Assembly (NCBI GenBank): GCA_036752825.1
Contig: DAIORV010000001.1
Coordinates: 1 to 64,000, forward strand
From: UBA5177 sp002413265
Lineage (GTDB): Bacteria > Chloroflexota > UBA5177
Direction: 5' to 3'
Length of the DNA stretch: 64,000 nt
Positions within the stretch are counted from its first letter, which is position 1, and each line of letters begins with the position of its first letter. The translations under genes and the position numbers were made by a program. The notes under the pieces were generated by a model. That model ran no database searches. It saw only the letters and a list, made by a program, of their open reading frames with translations, and was not told where the DNA came from. Below, piece by piece: positions 7,920-16,235 of the stretch.

Positions 7920-9032
7920 CTAAAGGCGGCGTAATGCCTCGCGTATCTGGCGGACCTGGCTGGCTAGAGCCGTGTCGATGGAAAGCTGCGACGCGACTCT
8001 GTGATGGCCGTGGACGACTGTTGAGTGGTCGCGGCCGAGCGCGAACCCGATCTCATTGAGCGTTAATTCGGTCTCTTCGCGCGCAAGGTACATCGCTATC
8101 TGACGGGCTAGCGAAGCTTCCTGGTCGCGCCGGTCACGGAGCTCCTTGGTCGAGAGGGCGAAATGCTCTGAAACCGCCGAAATCACGCTGTCTAGGGGGA
8201 AAGGGCCCTCTTCTACCTCGTGGCTCAGAGCTTCCTGCACACTGTTGACCGAAATCGGCGTGCGCGTCAGCCGGGAATGGGCGGCAATGCGGATTACCGC
8301 GCCCTCGAGTCCCCGGACGTTGCCGTTGAGACGAGCGGACAGGTAATGGACAACCGAAGGCGAGACTGTAATACCTGCTGCTGCGGCCTTCGCCCGCAAT
8401 ATTGCCGCGCGAGTGGGACGGTCGGGGCTGTGAATATCGACGATGATGCCCCAGTGCAGGCGCGAGCTGAGCTCGTCCAGCAGGGGCGTGAGATCCTTGG
8501 GATGCCGATCGCTTGTCACCACAATCTGACTGTTGTTCATGTGCAGGTCGTTGATGGTGTGGAAGAGCTCGCGCTGAACTCCCTCTTTGCCGGAGACGAA
8601 GTGGACATCGTCGATCAGCAGAACGTCTGCCTCGCGGCTGCGCGCGCGAAAATCGTCGATGGTTCCTCTTCGCACCGCGTGGACCGAGTCATAGAGGAAG
8701 CGTTCGCCAGTAGTGAGTACGATCCTTAAATGCTTGTGCCCCCACTGCAGCTGGTGACCGATCGCATGAAGCAGATGTGTCTTGCCCAGCCCGACGCCGC
8801 CGTATAGGAAGAGCGGATTGTACTGCTTTCCGGGCTCACGAGCGATTTGCTCCGAGACGGTCCGGGCGAGTCGGTTACTTTCGCCGACGATGAATGACTC
8901 AAACGTGTACTGACTCCTGAACACGGGACCCGCCCTTTCCTCCGCCGGGGGCGGCGGCTGTGTGAGGGCGACCGGTCTAGCCACGTACATCGTCTCCAGG
9001 CTGGTTTCGAGTCTGGTTTTCGTGAGGCGCAT
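7920..9032 (-). CDS. DnaA paralog lacking domain I
   Basis: A 370-residue AAA+ protein; ATG 9032 is chosen because AGGA lies 6 bases upstream. Only about 40 poorly conserved residues precede the domain III start (FRSQYTFESFIVGESNRLA), so the N-terminal oligomerisation/helicase-loading domain I of normal DnaA (about 450 aa) is missing. Walker A GGVGLGKTH (about residues 78-86), Walker B LLIDDVHF (about 137-144), and the domain IV signature GRDHSTVVHGHHRV (about 333-346) are intact, so ATP binding and DnaA-box recognition look preserved. It follows ligD by 48 bases in the same direction, not dnaN/rnpA as expected of the replication initiator. It is probably an accessory DnaA; the true dnaA may lie elsewhere. 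Confidence 0.8.
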   Translation of the reverse strand: MRLTKTRLETSLETMYVARPVALTQPPPPAEERAGPVFRSQYTFESFIVGESNRLARTVSEQIAREPGKQYNPLFLYGGVGLGKTHLLHAIGHQLQWGHKHLRIVLTTGERFLYDSVHAVRRGTIDDFRARSREADVLLIDDVHFVSGKEGVQRELFHTINDLHMNNSQIVVTSDRHPKDLTPLLDELSSRLHWGIIVDIHSPDRPTRAAILRAKAAAAGITVSPSVVHYLSARLNGNVRGLEGAVIRIAAHSRLTRTPISVNSVQEALSHEVEEGPFPLDSVISAVSEHFALSTKELRDRRDQEASLARQIAMYLAREETELTLNEIGFALGRDHSTVVHGHHRVASQLSIDTALASQVRQIREALRRL

Positions 9033-9080
9033 TTGTAATCCTACAGACAAGCAGTTGCTTCTTCAATGGCGAATTTCGAC

Positions 9081-11882
9081 CTATTCCCCACTGAGGGTCT
9101 CGAGGAAACCGGGGAGATCTAAAACTCCCTGCTCAAGCTCCCACAGATCCCCAACCCGCTCGAGTCTTTCCTGAAGCGTAAACATGGTGAAGCTTCCTGG
9201 ATTCAGGCCCGGCACCACCTCGTCCCAATTCAAAGGCGTGGACACCGGCGCACCAGGAAACGGGCGGACGCTGTACGCGCTTGCCAGTGTCTGACCTCTT
9301 CGGTTCTGCAGGAAGTCGATGTACACCTTTCCCTGGCGCTGAGCCGGATTGCGCACCAGGCTCGTGGTGTCGGGCAGTCTCTGATGAGCGAGCGTCGCGA
9401 CCAGCTCTGCAAACTGCCGCGATTGCTCGTACGTGTAGCGTCCGCCGAGGGGGACGAAAATATGCATTCCAGTGGCCCCGGAAGTCTTCACCAAGCTGGG
9501 AACTTTGGCGCCTGCCAGTACCTCGTGAACGGCAGTCGCGGCCTCGACCACCTTTTCAAAACCGATATCCTCAGGATCCAGATCGATGACCGAGTAGTCA
9601 GGGAGCTCTAGCGAGCCCACTTCGGATAACCAGGGATTCAGGTCGATGCATCCGAGGTTGACGACGAACAGCAGCGTGGCCTCGTCCTGGCACAACATGT
9701 ACGTCTTCGGTCCTCCGGAGTCCGATTCAACCCGAACGGTTTCCACCCACTCGGGCACCAGATTGCCGACGTCCTTGTGGAAGAACGCCTCTCCGGTTAT
9801 TCCGTCCGGGTAGCGACGGAGGGACTCTGGTCGACCACGTAGATGTTTAAGGATGTAGGGAGCGACGAACCGGTAGTACTCGGCCAGATCTGTTTTGGTC
9901 CAGCCTTCCTCCGGCCAGAAGACCTTCGTCGGGTTGCTCAAATCAACCGACCTGCCGTCGACTCGATACACGAGCTTTTTCTCTGAGCTACCTCGGAACC
10001 TTCGACGGGTCGCCTCGTCTCTGGCCTCCGCTGCCTCGTCCTCGGACGGACCCGTAGCTGGACTCTCGTGTAGCGTGTCAACCGCCTCGCTCGCAGGTGA
10101 AGATGGCTCGACATCGGCCGAACGTGTTTCTCTGTCGCCGGACGCCGGTTCGCTTTCCGCGGGAGGTACCGCACCCCCGGCGGAAGGTGCTTCGCTTTCA
10201 GCGGGGGACACGTCACTCGCAGCGGGCGCTGCTTCAGCCTCAGTCTCAGCAGAGGATGCTTCGCCCCCCTCGGCACCCGAAGGCTCGATCGTCGGAGTCG
10301 ACGGAGGCGTCGCCTCTCCGGTCGTGAGGCCGAGGTACACCGGCTGCCGCATGCTGCCGGCTTCCGTCCATTCCGAAAATGAGACATTGCATTTCAGTTC
10401 CGGACGCACCCATCTCACCTCGGCGGGCTTGCCCGGCCGCGACCACCGCTGACCGGACCCACTCGGAGGCTCGGGAAACGGGCACGCGTCTGTATGTAGA
10501 GGCTCGAGCAGACCAAGAAGCTCCTTCGAAATCTTGTCGCTGAAGCCGGAGCCTACGTTGCCCACGTACTTCAGCTGATCGCCCTCCCGTTGGCCAAGGA
10601 GCAGTGCTCCCAGCTGATTGCCTCCATCTCGCACCAGCGCGTAACCGCCGATCATCGCCTGCTCGATAGGGCGGCGCTTTATCTTCTGCCAAGAGTCGCT
10701 GCGCTTTCCTTCCTGGTACCGGCTCGACGCTTTCTTGGCGAGGACCCCTTCAAGCTCGTGATCCTCCACGAATCGAAAAAGCGCCTCGCCGTCGGGCACG
10801 TCCTCACTGACACGAACGTATGGACTCTCCGGCAGGACCGCTGCCAGGATTTCTTTGCGCCTAGACAACGGCAAAGGCTCGACGCTATGTCCGTCCAGAT
10901 ACAGAATGTCGAAGACGTAGTAGACGAGCTCGCCTTCATTTCCTCGCGGATAGTTTTGCAACCATTCGAAGCGAGGTCTTCCTCCCGGATCCAGCGCGAC
11001 TACTTCTCCGTCGAGAACAGCGTCGAGTCCCATACCTTTAACTGCCTTCGCGACGTCCGAGAAGCGGTCGGTGTAGTCCTTCCCATTTCGGGAATAGAGC
11101 CTGACCTTGCCCTTTTCGGTTTCCGCGATGATCCGATATCCGTCCCATTTCAGCTCAAAGACCCAGTCGTCTCGTACGAATGGCTTGTCGATGGTGACGG
11201 CCAACATGGGTTTCACGTCGTGCGGCATCTCGCCCACCGGCACATCGTTGAGGTCCGGCAGAGCTTTCCTCTTGTCCGACTCCCAAATATCGCCCGCCTC
11301 GGCCGATTGCGACGCTATCTCTTCCTGGCTGCGTCCGGTCAAGACAGAACGATCTTGAGCCGTAACATCTTCGTCCGTCGCAAACACGTCGTCGCGTTTG
11401 ATAAGAAGCCAGGCATTCTCCTGCTTTTCGTCGTGAGTGTGGACGAGATCGAACACGCCGCGGAGTTTTTTGCCGTTCAGCAGGATTACCAAGTGGCCCT
11501 TGTGCAGGCCGTGTCTCAGAACACGCTCCTGCTCTCCAGGTTTGGACGTGTCCACAGCCTGATAGACGCCCTCGTCCCAAACCATGACCGAGCCCGCCCC
11601 GTAATTGCCCTTTGGGATCACGCCCTCGAATATGCGGTAGTCCATGGGATGGTCTTCGACCATCATGGCCAGGCGCTTCTCACCGGCTTTCATGGAGGGT
11701 CCTTTTGGAACCGCCCAGCTCTTGAGAACCCCGTCTAACTCAAGACGAAAGTCGTGATGAAGGCGCGTCGCATCGTGGCGCTGCACCACGAAACGCAGAC
11801 GCGGAGCACGCTCTTGCTCCGAACCTCTCGGTTCCGGCGTCTGGTCGAATTGACGTTTGCGGTCGTACTCGTCTAGAGACAT
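9081..11882 (-). CDS. ligD: Multifunctional ATP-dependent DNA ligase LigD (phosphoesterase-ligase-polymerase)
   Basis: The 933-residue protein carries all three LigD modules in the order PE-LIG-POL. The 3'-phosphoesterase spans about residues 25-175 (RHDATRLHHDFRLELDG). The ATP-dependent ligase spans about 225-520, with nucleotidyl-accepting lysine in FELKWDGYR (K245). After a Ser/Ala/Pro/Glu-rich linker (about 530-640, imperfect PPAESE-type repeats) comes the primase-like polymerase (about 655-925, IDLDPED metal ligands, VKTSGATGMHIF). It repairs double-strand breaks with Ku. ATG 11882 has GAAGGA upstream. It heads a unit with the short dnaA-like gene, is divergent from the second dnaA-like gene, and shares a palindromic motif with the ku promoter region. 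Confidence 0.97.
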   Translation of the reverse strand: MSLDEYDRKRQFDQTPEPRGSEQERAPRLRFVVQRHDATRLHHDFRLELDGVLKSWAVPKGPSMKAGEKRLAMMVEDHPMDYRIFEGVIPKGNYGAGSVMVWDEGVYQAVDTSKPGEQERVLRHGLHKGHLVILLNGKKLRGVFDLVHTHDEKQENAWLLIKRDDVFATDEDVTAQDRSVLTGRSQEEIASQSAEAGDIWESDKRKALPDLNDVPVGEMPHDVKPMLAVTIDKPFVRDDWVFELKWDGYRIIAETEKGKVRLYSRNGKDYTDRFSDVAKAVKGMGLDAVLDGEVVALDPGGRPRFEWLQNYPRGNEGELVYYVFDILYLDGHSVEPLPLSRRKEILAAVLPESPYVRVSEDVPDGEALFRFVEDHELEGVLAKKASSRYQEGKRSDSWQKIKRRPIEQAMIGGYALVRDGGNQLGALLLGQREGDQLKYVGNVGSGFSDKISKELLGLLEPLHTDACPFPEPPSGSGQRWSRPGKPAEVRWVRPELKCNVSFSEWTEAGSMRQPVYLGLTTGEATPPSTPTIEPSGAEGGEASSAETEAEAAPAASDVSPAESEAPSAGGAVPPAESEPASGDRETRSADVEPSSPASEAVDTLHESPATGPSEDEAAEARDEATRRRFRGSSEKKLVYRVDGRSVDLSNPTKVFWPEEGWTKTDLAEYYRFVAPYILKHLRGRPESLRRYPDGITGEAFFHKDVGNLVPEWVETVRVESDSGGPKTYMLCQDEATLLFVVNLGCIDLNPWLSEVGSLELPDYSVIDLDPEDIGFEKVVEAATAVHEVLAGAKVPSLVKTSGATGMHIFVPLGGRYTYEQSRQFAELVATLAHQRLPDTTSLVRNPAQRQGKVYIDFLQNRRGQTLASAYSVRPFPGAPVSTPLNWDEVVPGLNPGSFTMFTLQERLERVGDLWELEQGVLDLPGFLETLSGE

Positions 11883-11978
11883 CGTTTCCTTCGGGCGGGA
11901 CCAATTCTATGTGTCAGCTCGACGAGATCCCGAAACAATTCCACAAAGCTTCAACGAAATTTAGAGGTGGCATCCACA

Positions 11979-11988
11979 CTCGTACGAG
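11979..11988. promoter_or_regulatory. CTCGTACGAG palindrome between ligD and the second dnaA-like gene
   Basis: A perfect 10-base palindrome built from the same CTCGTA/TACGAG halves seen upstream of ku and the DUF5343 gene, located in the 233-base divergent intergenic region. Nearby -10-like hexamers are TAGAAT on the minus strand (11904-11909, towards ligD) and TAGTAT on the plus strand (12084-12089, towards the dnaA-like gene); neither has a good -35. A second copy of the decamer at 3686-3695 lies inside the winged-helix gene. Confidence 0.4.
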
Positions 11989-12115
11989 CCTTCCGGGACT
12001 GTGCCTTGAACTGGCTCTTCGGACGCTTGGGACGCGTGTTCACCGGCACTGTTATGGTCAACAACGCGCCCCCGAGAACCCGCTAGTATGACGCATCTTC
12101 GCTTCGGGACGGCAC

Positions 12116-13444
12116 ATGAATACCTCCACTCTGAGCTTTCCTCGCGGTCCCATCTTTCCGGCGGCTGACGGCTCCAAGACCCTCGCCACCTTCTGGCAGG
12201 AGGCACTTGCCGACCTCTCGAACCGACTCGGACAGGCGCCTGTTCTTGCCTGGCTGCAGCCGGTGCGCCCGCTGAAAGTGGATGTCGGCGTGTTGACGGT
12301 CGCCGCGCCCACTTTGCAGATCCAGGACTGGATTTCGCTTCATCTCACACCAGCCGTTCAAGAAACGTTTCGCTCGCTCGGCTTTCCGGATCTTCGGCTC
12401 CGCGTCGTCGTCGAGGCGGAGGCCGCGGGAGAAGTCACTGATGCTCGGGGATCACAGACATTCGATTCATTTGCTGTCGCATCCGAGAACCGCGAGGCCT
12501 TTTTTGCCTTGCGATCGATCCTCGAGGATGGAGACCGGCCGGGTGTGCTGATTTCAGGGCCGCCCGGTTCCGGCAAGACGCACCTGCTGATGGCTGCCGC
12601 CGTCTACGCGAGCGGTCACGGCCGGCCCGTATTCATCCGTGCGGCGGACCTAGCAAAACCCGACGGGCCGGGGTACGCCGCTTCCCCACGTGGTGAGAAG
12701 TCACCGGTGACCGTTTGCGACAATCTGCAACTCAGGGGGCTGCACTATCTTGAACAGGAGCGTTTGGCCTTCGAGCTGATCGAGGCTCAGGAAAACGAAG
12801 GACAGGTCGTGTTGGTGACGGATGCGGTCGTTGACACGCGGTCTCCGATGCACTTCAGGCTATCCGAGGCGCTGCATCCTCTTCGCTTCGTTTCGCTCTC
12901 CCGCCCGGGATTTTCGCTGCGCGAGGCCACTCTCAAAATGATGCTCGTCCAACGAGGGTGCGTCTTGCCGACTAGGGTCATTCACCTCCTTGCCGCTGTC
13001 TCGCCGCCTGACGCACACGTCATGGAAAGTATTCTCAGGGACATCATCGAACTATCTCGACCGACAAACGGACGCGTGGAAGCGGAGGACGTGATCCGAG
13101 TTGTAGGTCGTAGCGGCCGCAAGTGTGTCAAGACGCCGCCGCGAGCTGTCCTTCAAACCGTCATGGAATCGTTTGGTGTCTCCCTGGGAGAACTGGTCGG
13201 CCACATCCGTAGCCGCAGGCTCGAGCGCGCCCGACACGTCACCATGTTTCTGTTGAGAGCGGAATGCGGGATCTCGGCGAGTGAGATTGGGAGCATTCTA
13301 GGCGGGCGAAGCCATAGCTGTGTGGCGTATGGCTGTGCTGACATCGACCGTGAATACGAAACGGTTTCGGGACGGCAGAAGATCGATGCGCTTCGTTGCG
13401 GTCTGCGTGAGCAGTGGACAACCGCACAGCCTCTTCCCATGTAG
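12116..13444 (+). CDS. Divergent DnaA-like AAA+ protein with altered Walker B and domain IV
   Basis: The 442-residue protein has DnaA architecture: domain I (about residues 25-100; FWQEALADLSNRL, AWLQPVRPL, DWISLHL), an AAA+ core with Walker A SGPPGSGKTH (147-156), and a domain IV helix-turn-helix (about 345-415). The canonical motifs are changed. Walker B reads VTVCDNLQ (one Asp, second replaced by Asn) instead of LLIDD, and the DnaA-box signature reads GGRSHSCVAYGCADI (396-410) instead of GGRDHSTVxHA. ATP may be bound but hydrolysis is doubtful, and DNA specificity has probably changed. It is divergent from ligD and followed convergently by an unknown gene. It could be a replication-control or transcription factor derived from DnaA. 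Confidence 0.75.
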   Translation: MNTSTLSFPRGPIFPAADGSKTLATFWQEALADLSNRLGQAPVLAWLQPVRPLKVDVGVLTVAAPTLQIQDWISLHLTPAVQETFRSLGFPDLRLRVVVEAEAAGEVTDARGSQTFDSFAVASENREAFFALRSILEDGDRPGVLISGPPGSGKTHLLMAAAVYASGHGRPVFIRAADLAKPDGPGYAASPRGEKSPVTVCDNLQLRGLHYLEQERLAFELIEAQENEGQVVLVTDAVVDTRSPMHFRLSEALHPLRFVSLSRPGFSLREATLKMMLVQRGCVLPTRVIHLLAAVSPPDAHVMESILRDIIELSRPTNGRVEAEDVIRVVGRSGRKCVKTPPRAVLQTVMESFGVSLGELVGHIRSRRLERARHVTMFLLRAECGISASEIGSILGGRSHSCVAYGCADIDREYETVSGRQKIDALRCGLREQWTTAQPLPM

Positions 13445-13451
13445 TCCGGAT

Positions 13452-14333
13452 CTAGCTGGGCTGGGCGGCGTTTCGGGACGCGCGAGCCCCGGCGAGTCGC
13501 GATTCCATGAGTGTTCCGCTCGGTGCGCGAAATCGAGTGCCAGGGGCGAGCAACGCGGAAATGCTCTCTTCGGCGAATGCCAACCCGCTCAGTAGAGCTC
13601 TCTTCAGTGCAGGCGGCGGCAAGCTCGTTTCTCTCTCGACAAACTCGGTCGCAGTCTCGGCTGCGATCCGCCAGGCTTCTGCCTCGACGTAATACCGGCA
13701 CAGGTGCCACGGGGGAGACGGAGATCTCGACCAGACGCTGTCGACGACCGTCTCCAACTTCTCGACAGCCAACCTCAGGCTCCGATTGGTTCGGGATATG
13801 GCCGGCAATGTCCAATTCTTGTCGGCATGTTGCAGTCCTCCGATTCGCCTCAGGACAACTCGGAGGTCGTCATCCCATAGAGGCACGGAGATCGACGATT
13901 TTGTTCGCTGAGAGGCTCGCTCGCCATCCGGCAGCGAAACCTCTTCACCCGAAGTAGCCAGGGCGGCGAGAAGGATGAGGGCGGCGAGAAGGTGCTCGGA
14001 GTACCGGCAGCACGATTCCGCGGCCGCGGTCGAATCGGCCCCTTCTTGAAGCGCCTCGATTGCGAAGTCAACGGCGGCCTGAGCAGCGTAACGCCAGGCC
14101 CTCACGTGTGCCACACGTGATTGCACGGCCCACGATCGAGCGTCTGGGGGCGTCTCCATCATCATGGACTGCGCGCCGCTCAGTTGGACCAACAACTGAT
14201 CCAGGCGCTCCAGCCGGAAGTGAGGTTCGACAGCTGGATTTGAGGGCGCGAATGTAAGAGCGACTACCTCAAGTTCGGCAGCCGCATCGTGAAGAAGTCG
14301 TTCGCAGGCATCGAGTGAACCGATAGTGTCCAT
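13452..14333 (-). CDS. Unrecognised all-helical protein with an internal duplication
   Basis: A 293-residue Ala/Leu-rich soluble protein; ATG 14333 is chosen over GTG 14345. The two halves look related: RAWRYAAQAAVDFAIEALQ followed by a YSEHLLAALILLA helix in the first half matches EAWRIAAETATEFVERETS followed by FAEESISALLAPG in the second, suggesting a duplicated helical bundle. No signal peptide, catalytic motif or family is recognised. It converges on the divergent dnaA-like gene, with stops 7 bases apart. Composition is similar to its neighbours. Confidence 0.6.
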   Translation of the reverse strand: MDTIGSLDACERLLHDAAAELEVVALTFAPSNPAVEPHFRLERLDQLLVQLSGAQSMMMETPPDARSWAVQSRVAHVRAWRYAAQAAVDFAIEALQEGADSTAAAESCCRYSEHLLAALILLAALATSGEEVSLPDGERASQRTKSSISVPLWDDDLRVVLRRIGGLQHADKNWTLPAISRTNRSLRLAVEKLETVVDSVWSRSPSPPWHLCRYYVEAEAWRIAAETATEFVERETSLPPPALKRALLSGLAFAEESISALLAPGTRFRAPSGTLMESRLAGARASRNAAQPS

Positions 14334-15245
14334 GCGCCTGCCCACACTTCAACACACCCACTCTGGAATGTCAAGACTTGTCTCCTCTTACATAAGCAGG
14401 TCTCTAAAGAGCACAGCTCTCCACCTTTCCAGAGGTTGTGTCGAACTATCCCGCCACCTCTTGAAGAGGAATGCATCTGGTGGTAGGTTGAGGGTGCTCC
14501 GAGTGAGTAATCGACGGTACGTCGTCGCGACGTGTAGCCCTTGGATGGCAGGGAGCAATCCCCGTCAGCAGGCGGCACGCCTAGCAATAGCGGAACCGGA
14601 AAAGACGTAAGTCATTCCCGAGTTCGCCGAAGAATTGACGGCCTAGTTTCTCTCCCGGAGCACTTTTTTGTTTAAAGATCGATGGACGACTCGAACACCT
14701 TCCGGCGCGCCCCGGCACAGTTCTCGCACGAAGCGCACCCTAAACACGCGAACAGGCACGTCCCTGAGACGCACGACTAGACCTCGCCGGCGGCTGGCGC
14801 CAATCAAACGGTTCCGGAAATCGACTCGTACCACCGATGAGAATACTTTGATAGTCAAACCCTCACATGCACCGTTTTATACCGTCACTATCAACTTGAA
14901 ATCGCTTTTCATCGGCATCGTAAAGCTCACCGGCGAAGTTGCACAGCGCCTTCAATTAGAGATCGCGGTGATGGAAGCGGATCAGCCAGCTCTCGAGATT
15001 GCTGTCCCGCGCCGCCCTCATGGTTGGAGTCGTACTCAGGCGCCCGGCATGCAGTAGAGGTTGTTTGTACTCCGATGTGGGCATGCCACCCTCGTTCTCC
15101 TACCTGATCAATTTGCGGCCCGCTCCATCAACAGAGGCAGCGGGCCGGTCGTGCGCACAATAAACGTTCGCAACATGCCAGCCGCCCGTTGCGCGGATGC
15201 ACGTCCGGCTTGGTTCCCCTGACCCGGGGAGCACATCTTCAGAAA
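14334..15245. other. About 900 bases without a convincing gene
   Basis: This is the longest gene-free stretch of the window. Short overlapping frames on both strands (a 129-codon plus frame ending 15057 and an Arg-rich 71-codon minus frame at 14643-14858) have neither a credible ribosome site nor a recognisable family. A TTTTTT run at 14665-14670 and a 9-base inverted repeat at 15116-15147 are the visible structures. It could hold a promoter region, an unrecognised non-coding RNA or decayed sequence. Confidence 0.4.
15116..15147. repeat. Strong GC-rich hairpin
   Basis: CGGCCCGCT (15116-15124) pairs perfectly with AGCGGGCCG (15139-15147) around a 14-base loop. No T-run follows on either strand, so it is not a standard intrinsic terminator. 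It lies about 100 bases downstream of the minus-strand gene ending at 15246 and may end or protect that transcript. Confidence 0.5.
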
Positions 15246-16118
15246 TCAGGAAGTCGAGGCGGGTTCGCCATTCGAGAAGACCTGACCAGCGGAGGAATGT
15301 AGAAAGCTGTCCGCACCGGTGACGATCGCCTGGCCGGTGACACAGTGAAGCAATGTCACTCCGACCCGCTCGACTACGATCTCAGAGTTGCTCGTCCATC
15401 GTTCGCGCACGTTTATGTACAGCTGCCTCACCTCGCTCAATGAGTCGAGGCCCTCCTGCCACGCATACGTCGCGCAGGCCAGCAAGTATCGAGCGCCCAC
15501 CTGTTGCTCTGCAGAGGAGAGCTGCCCCGAGTCCGCAATCCGTTCGTCAAGGACGGAGCGGAGAGTCCTCAGGCTCTCTGTCAGCCCCTTAAAGAAAGGC
15601 TCAACGATTGTCGCTTGCGACGAGGCAGGGCTGACCGCCATCGTGTCCAATTGGCGCGACACCGTCGCCAGTTCCGATGTCAATACTTCATACATTGGTG
15701 ACCTCGATACCCAGCCAAGAGCGTCCGAGCTGGTACCTAGGTAAGCTCTGAGGACTCCGAGGACAGAGGCGGCAGAAACCTCGTGGCGGAAGGTCTCGGC
15801 TAGCGCGAGCCACCTGTTCGGGCCCCGACCAAAAAGGCCGAAGCTCCCGCTCCTGGTCTTCGTCGCGTCTTCGAATGATCTCGTGGACTGCTCCACGAGA
15901 TAGGCGCCGGTCCGCTTCAGGTACTGCCAGCCTTGATGTTCACGGTCGTTTTCGAGACCTGCTTCGGAAGTTTCGCTGAGCCAAGCCCGAAGATCGGAAA
16001 GTACCTCCGAGGCGATGCCGACACGACCCTCCAGAGCGATGGCCTGATCGCCCCCGGCGCTGAGCGCGGACGTCACGTGCGACCCCGAGTCGGCCAACTT
16101 AGCAATCACTTGATCCAT
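15246..16118 (-). CDS. Unrecognised helical protein
   Basis: A 290-residue protein; ATG 16118 is chosen because AAGGAG sits 7 bases upstream, although the frame is open 29 codons further. Predicted mostly alpha-helical and soluble (VLSDLRAWLSETSEAGLEN, YLLACATYAWQEGLDSLSE), with no signal peptide, membrane segment or known motif. It resembles the gene at 13452-14333 in size and general helical, Ala/Ser-rich composition, but I cannot show homology by eye. It is single, with 117 bases to purB on the same strand. Confidence 0.6.
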   Translation of the reverse strand: MDQVIAKLADSGSHVTSALSAGGDQAIALEGRVGIASEVLSDLRAWLSETSEAGLENDREHQGWQYLKRTGAYLVEQSTRSFEDATKTRSGSFGLFGRGPNRWLALAETFRHEVSAASVLGVLRAYLGTSSDALGWVSRSPMYEVLTSELATVSRQLDTMAVSPASSQATIVEPFFKGLTESLRTLRSVLDERIADSGQLSSAEQQVGARYLLACATYAWQEGLDSLSEVRQLYINVRERWTSNSEIVVERVGVTLLHCVTGQAIVTGADSFLHSSAGQVFSNGEPASTS

Positions 16119-16235
16119 GTCGCGCTCCTTGCAGGGTCGGGGACGTCGGGTGGCCGACAGGTATGTATTAGCAGGTTGACTTCCGAATGACAAGATTGCG
16201 GACACAATGTCGAGAATGCGGGTCGGTATGCGAAG

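Noticed and set aside
9895..10452. Plus-strand Ser/Ala-rich frame of 185 codons
   Set aside because: It mirrors the repetitive LigD linker on the other strand.
10590..11738. 382-codon plus-strand open frame
   Set aside because: It is entirely antisense to ligD, whose domains are unambiguous.
14643..15057. Overlapping 71-codon minus and 129-codon plus frames
   Set aside because: Low-complexity Arg-rich translations without a ribosome site or homology; at most one could be real and neither is supported.
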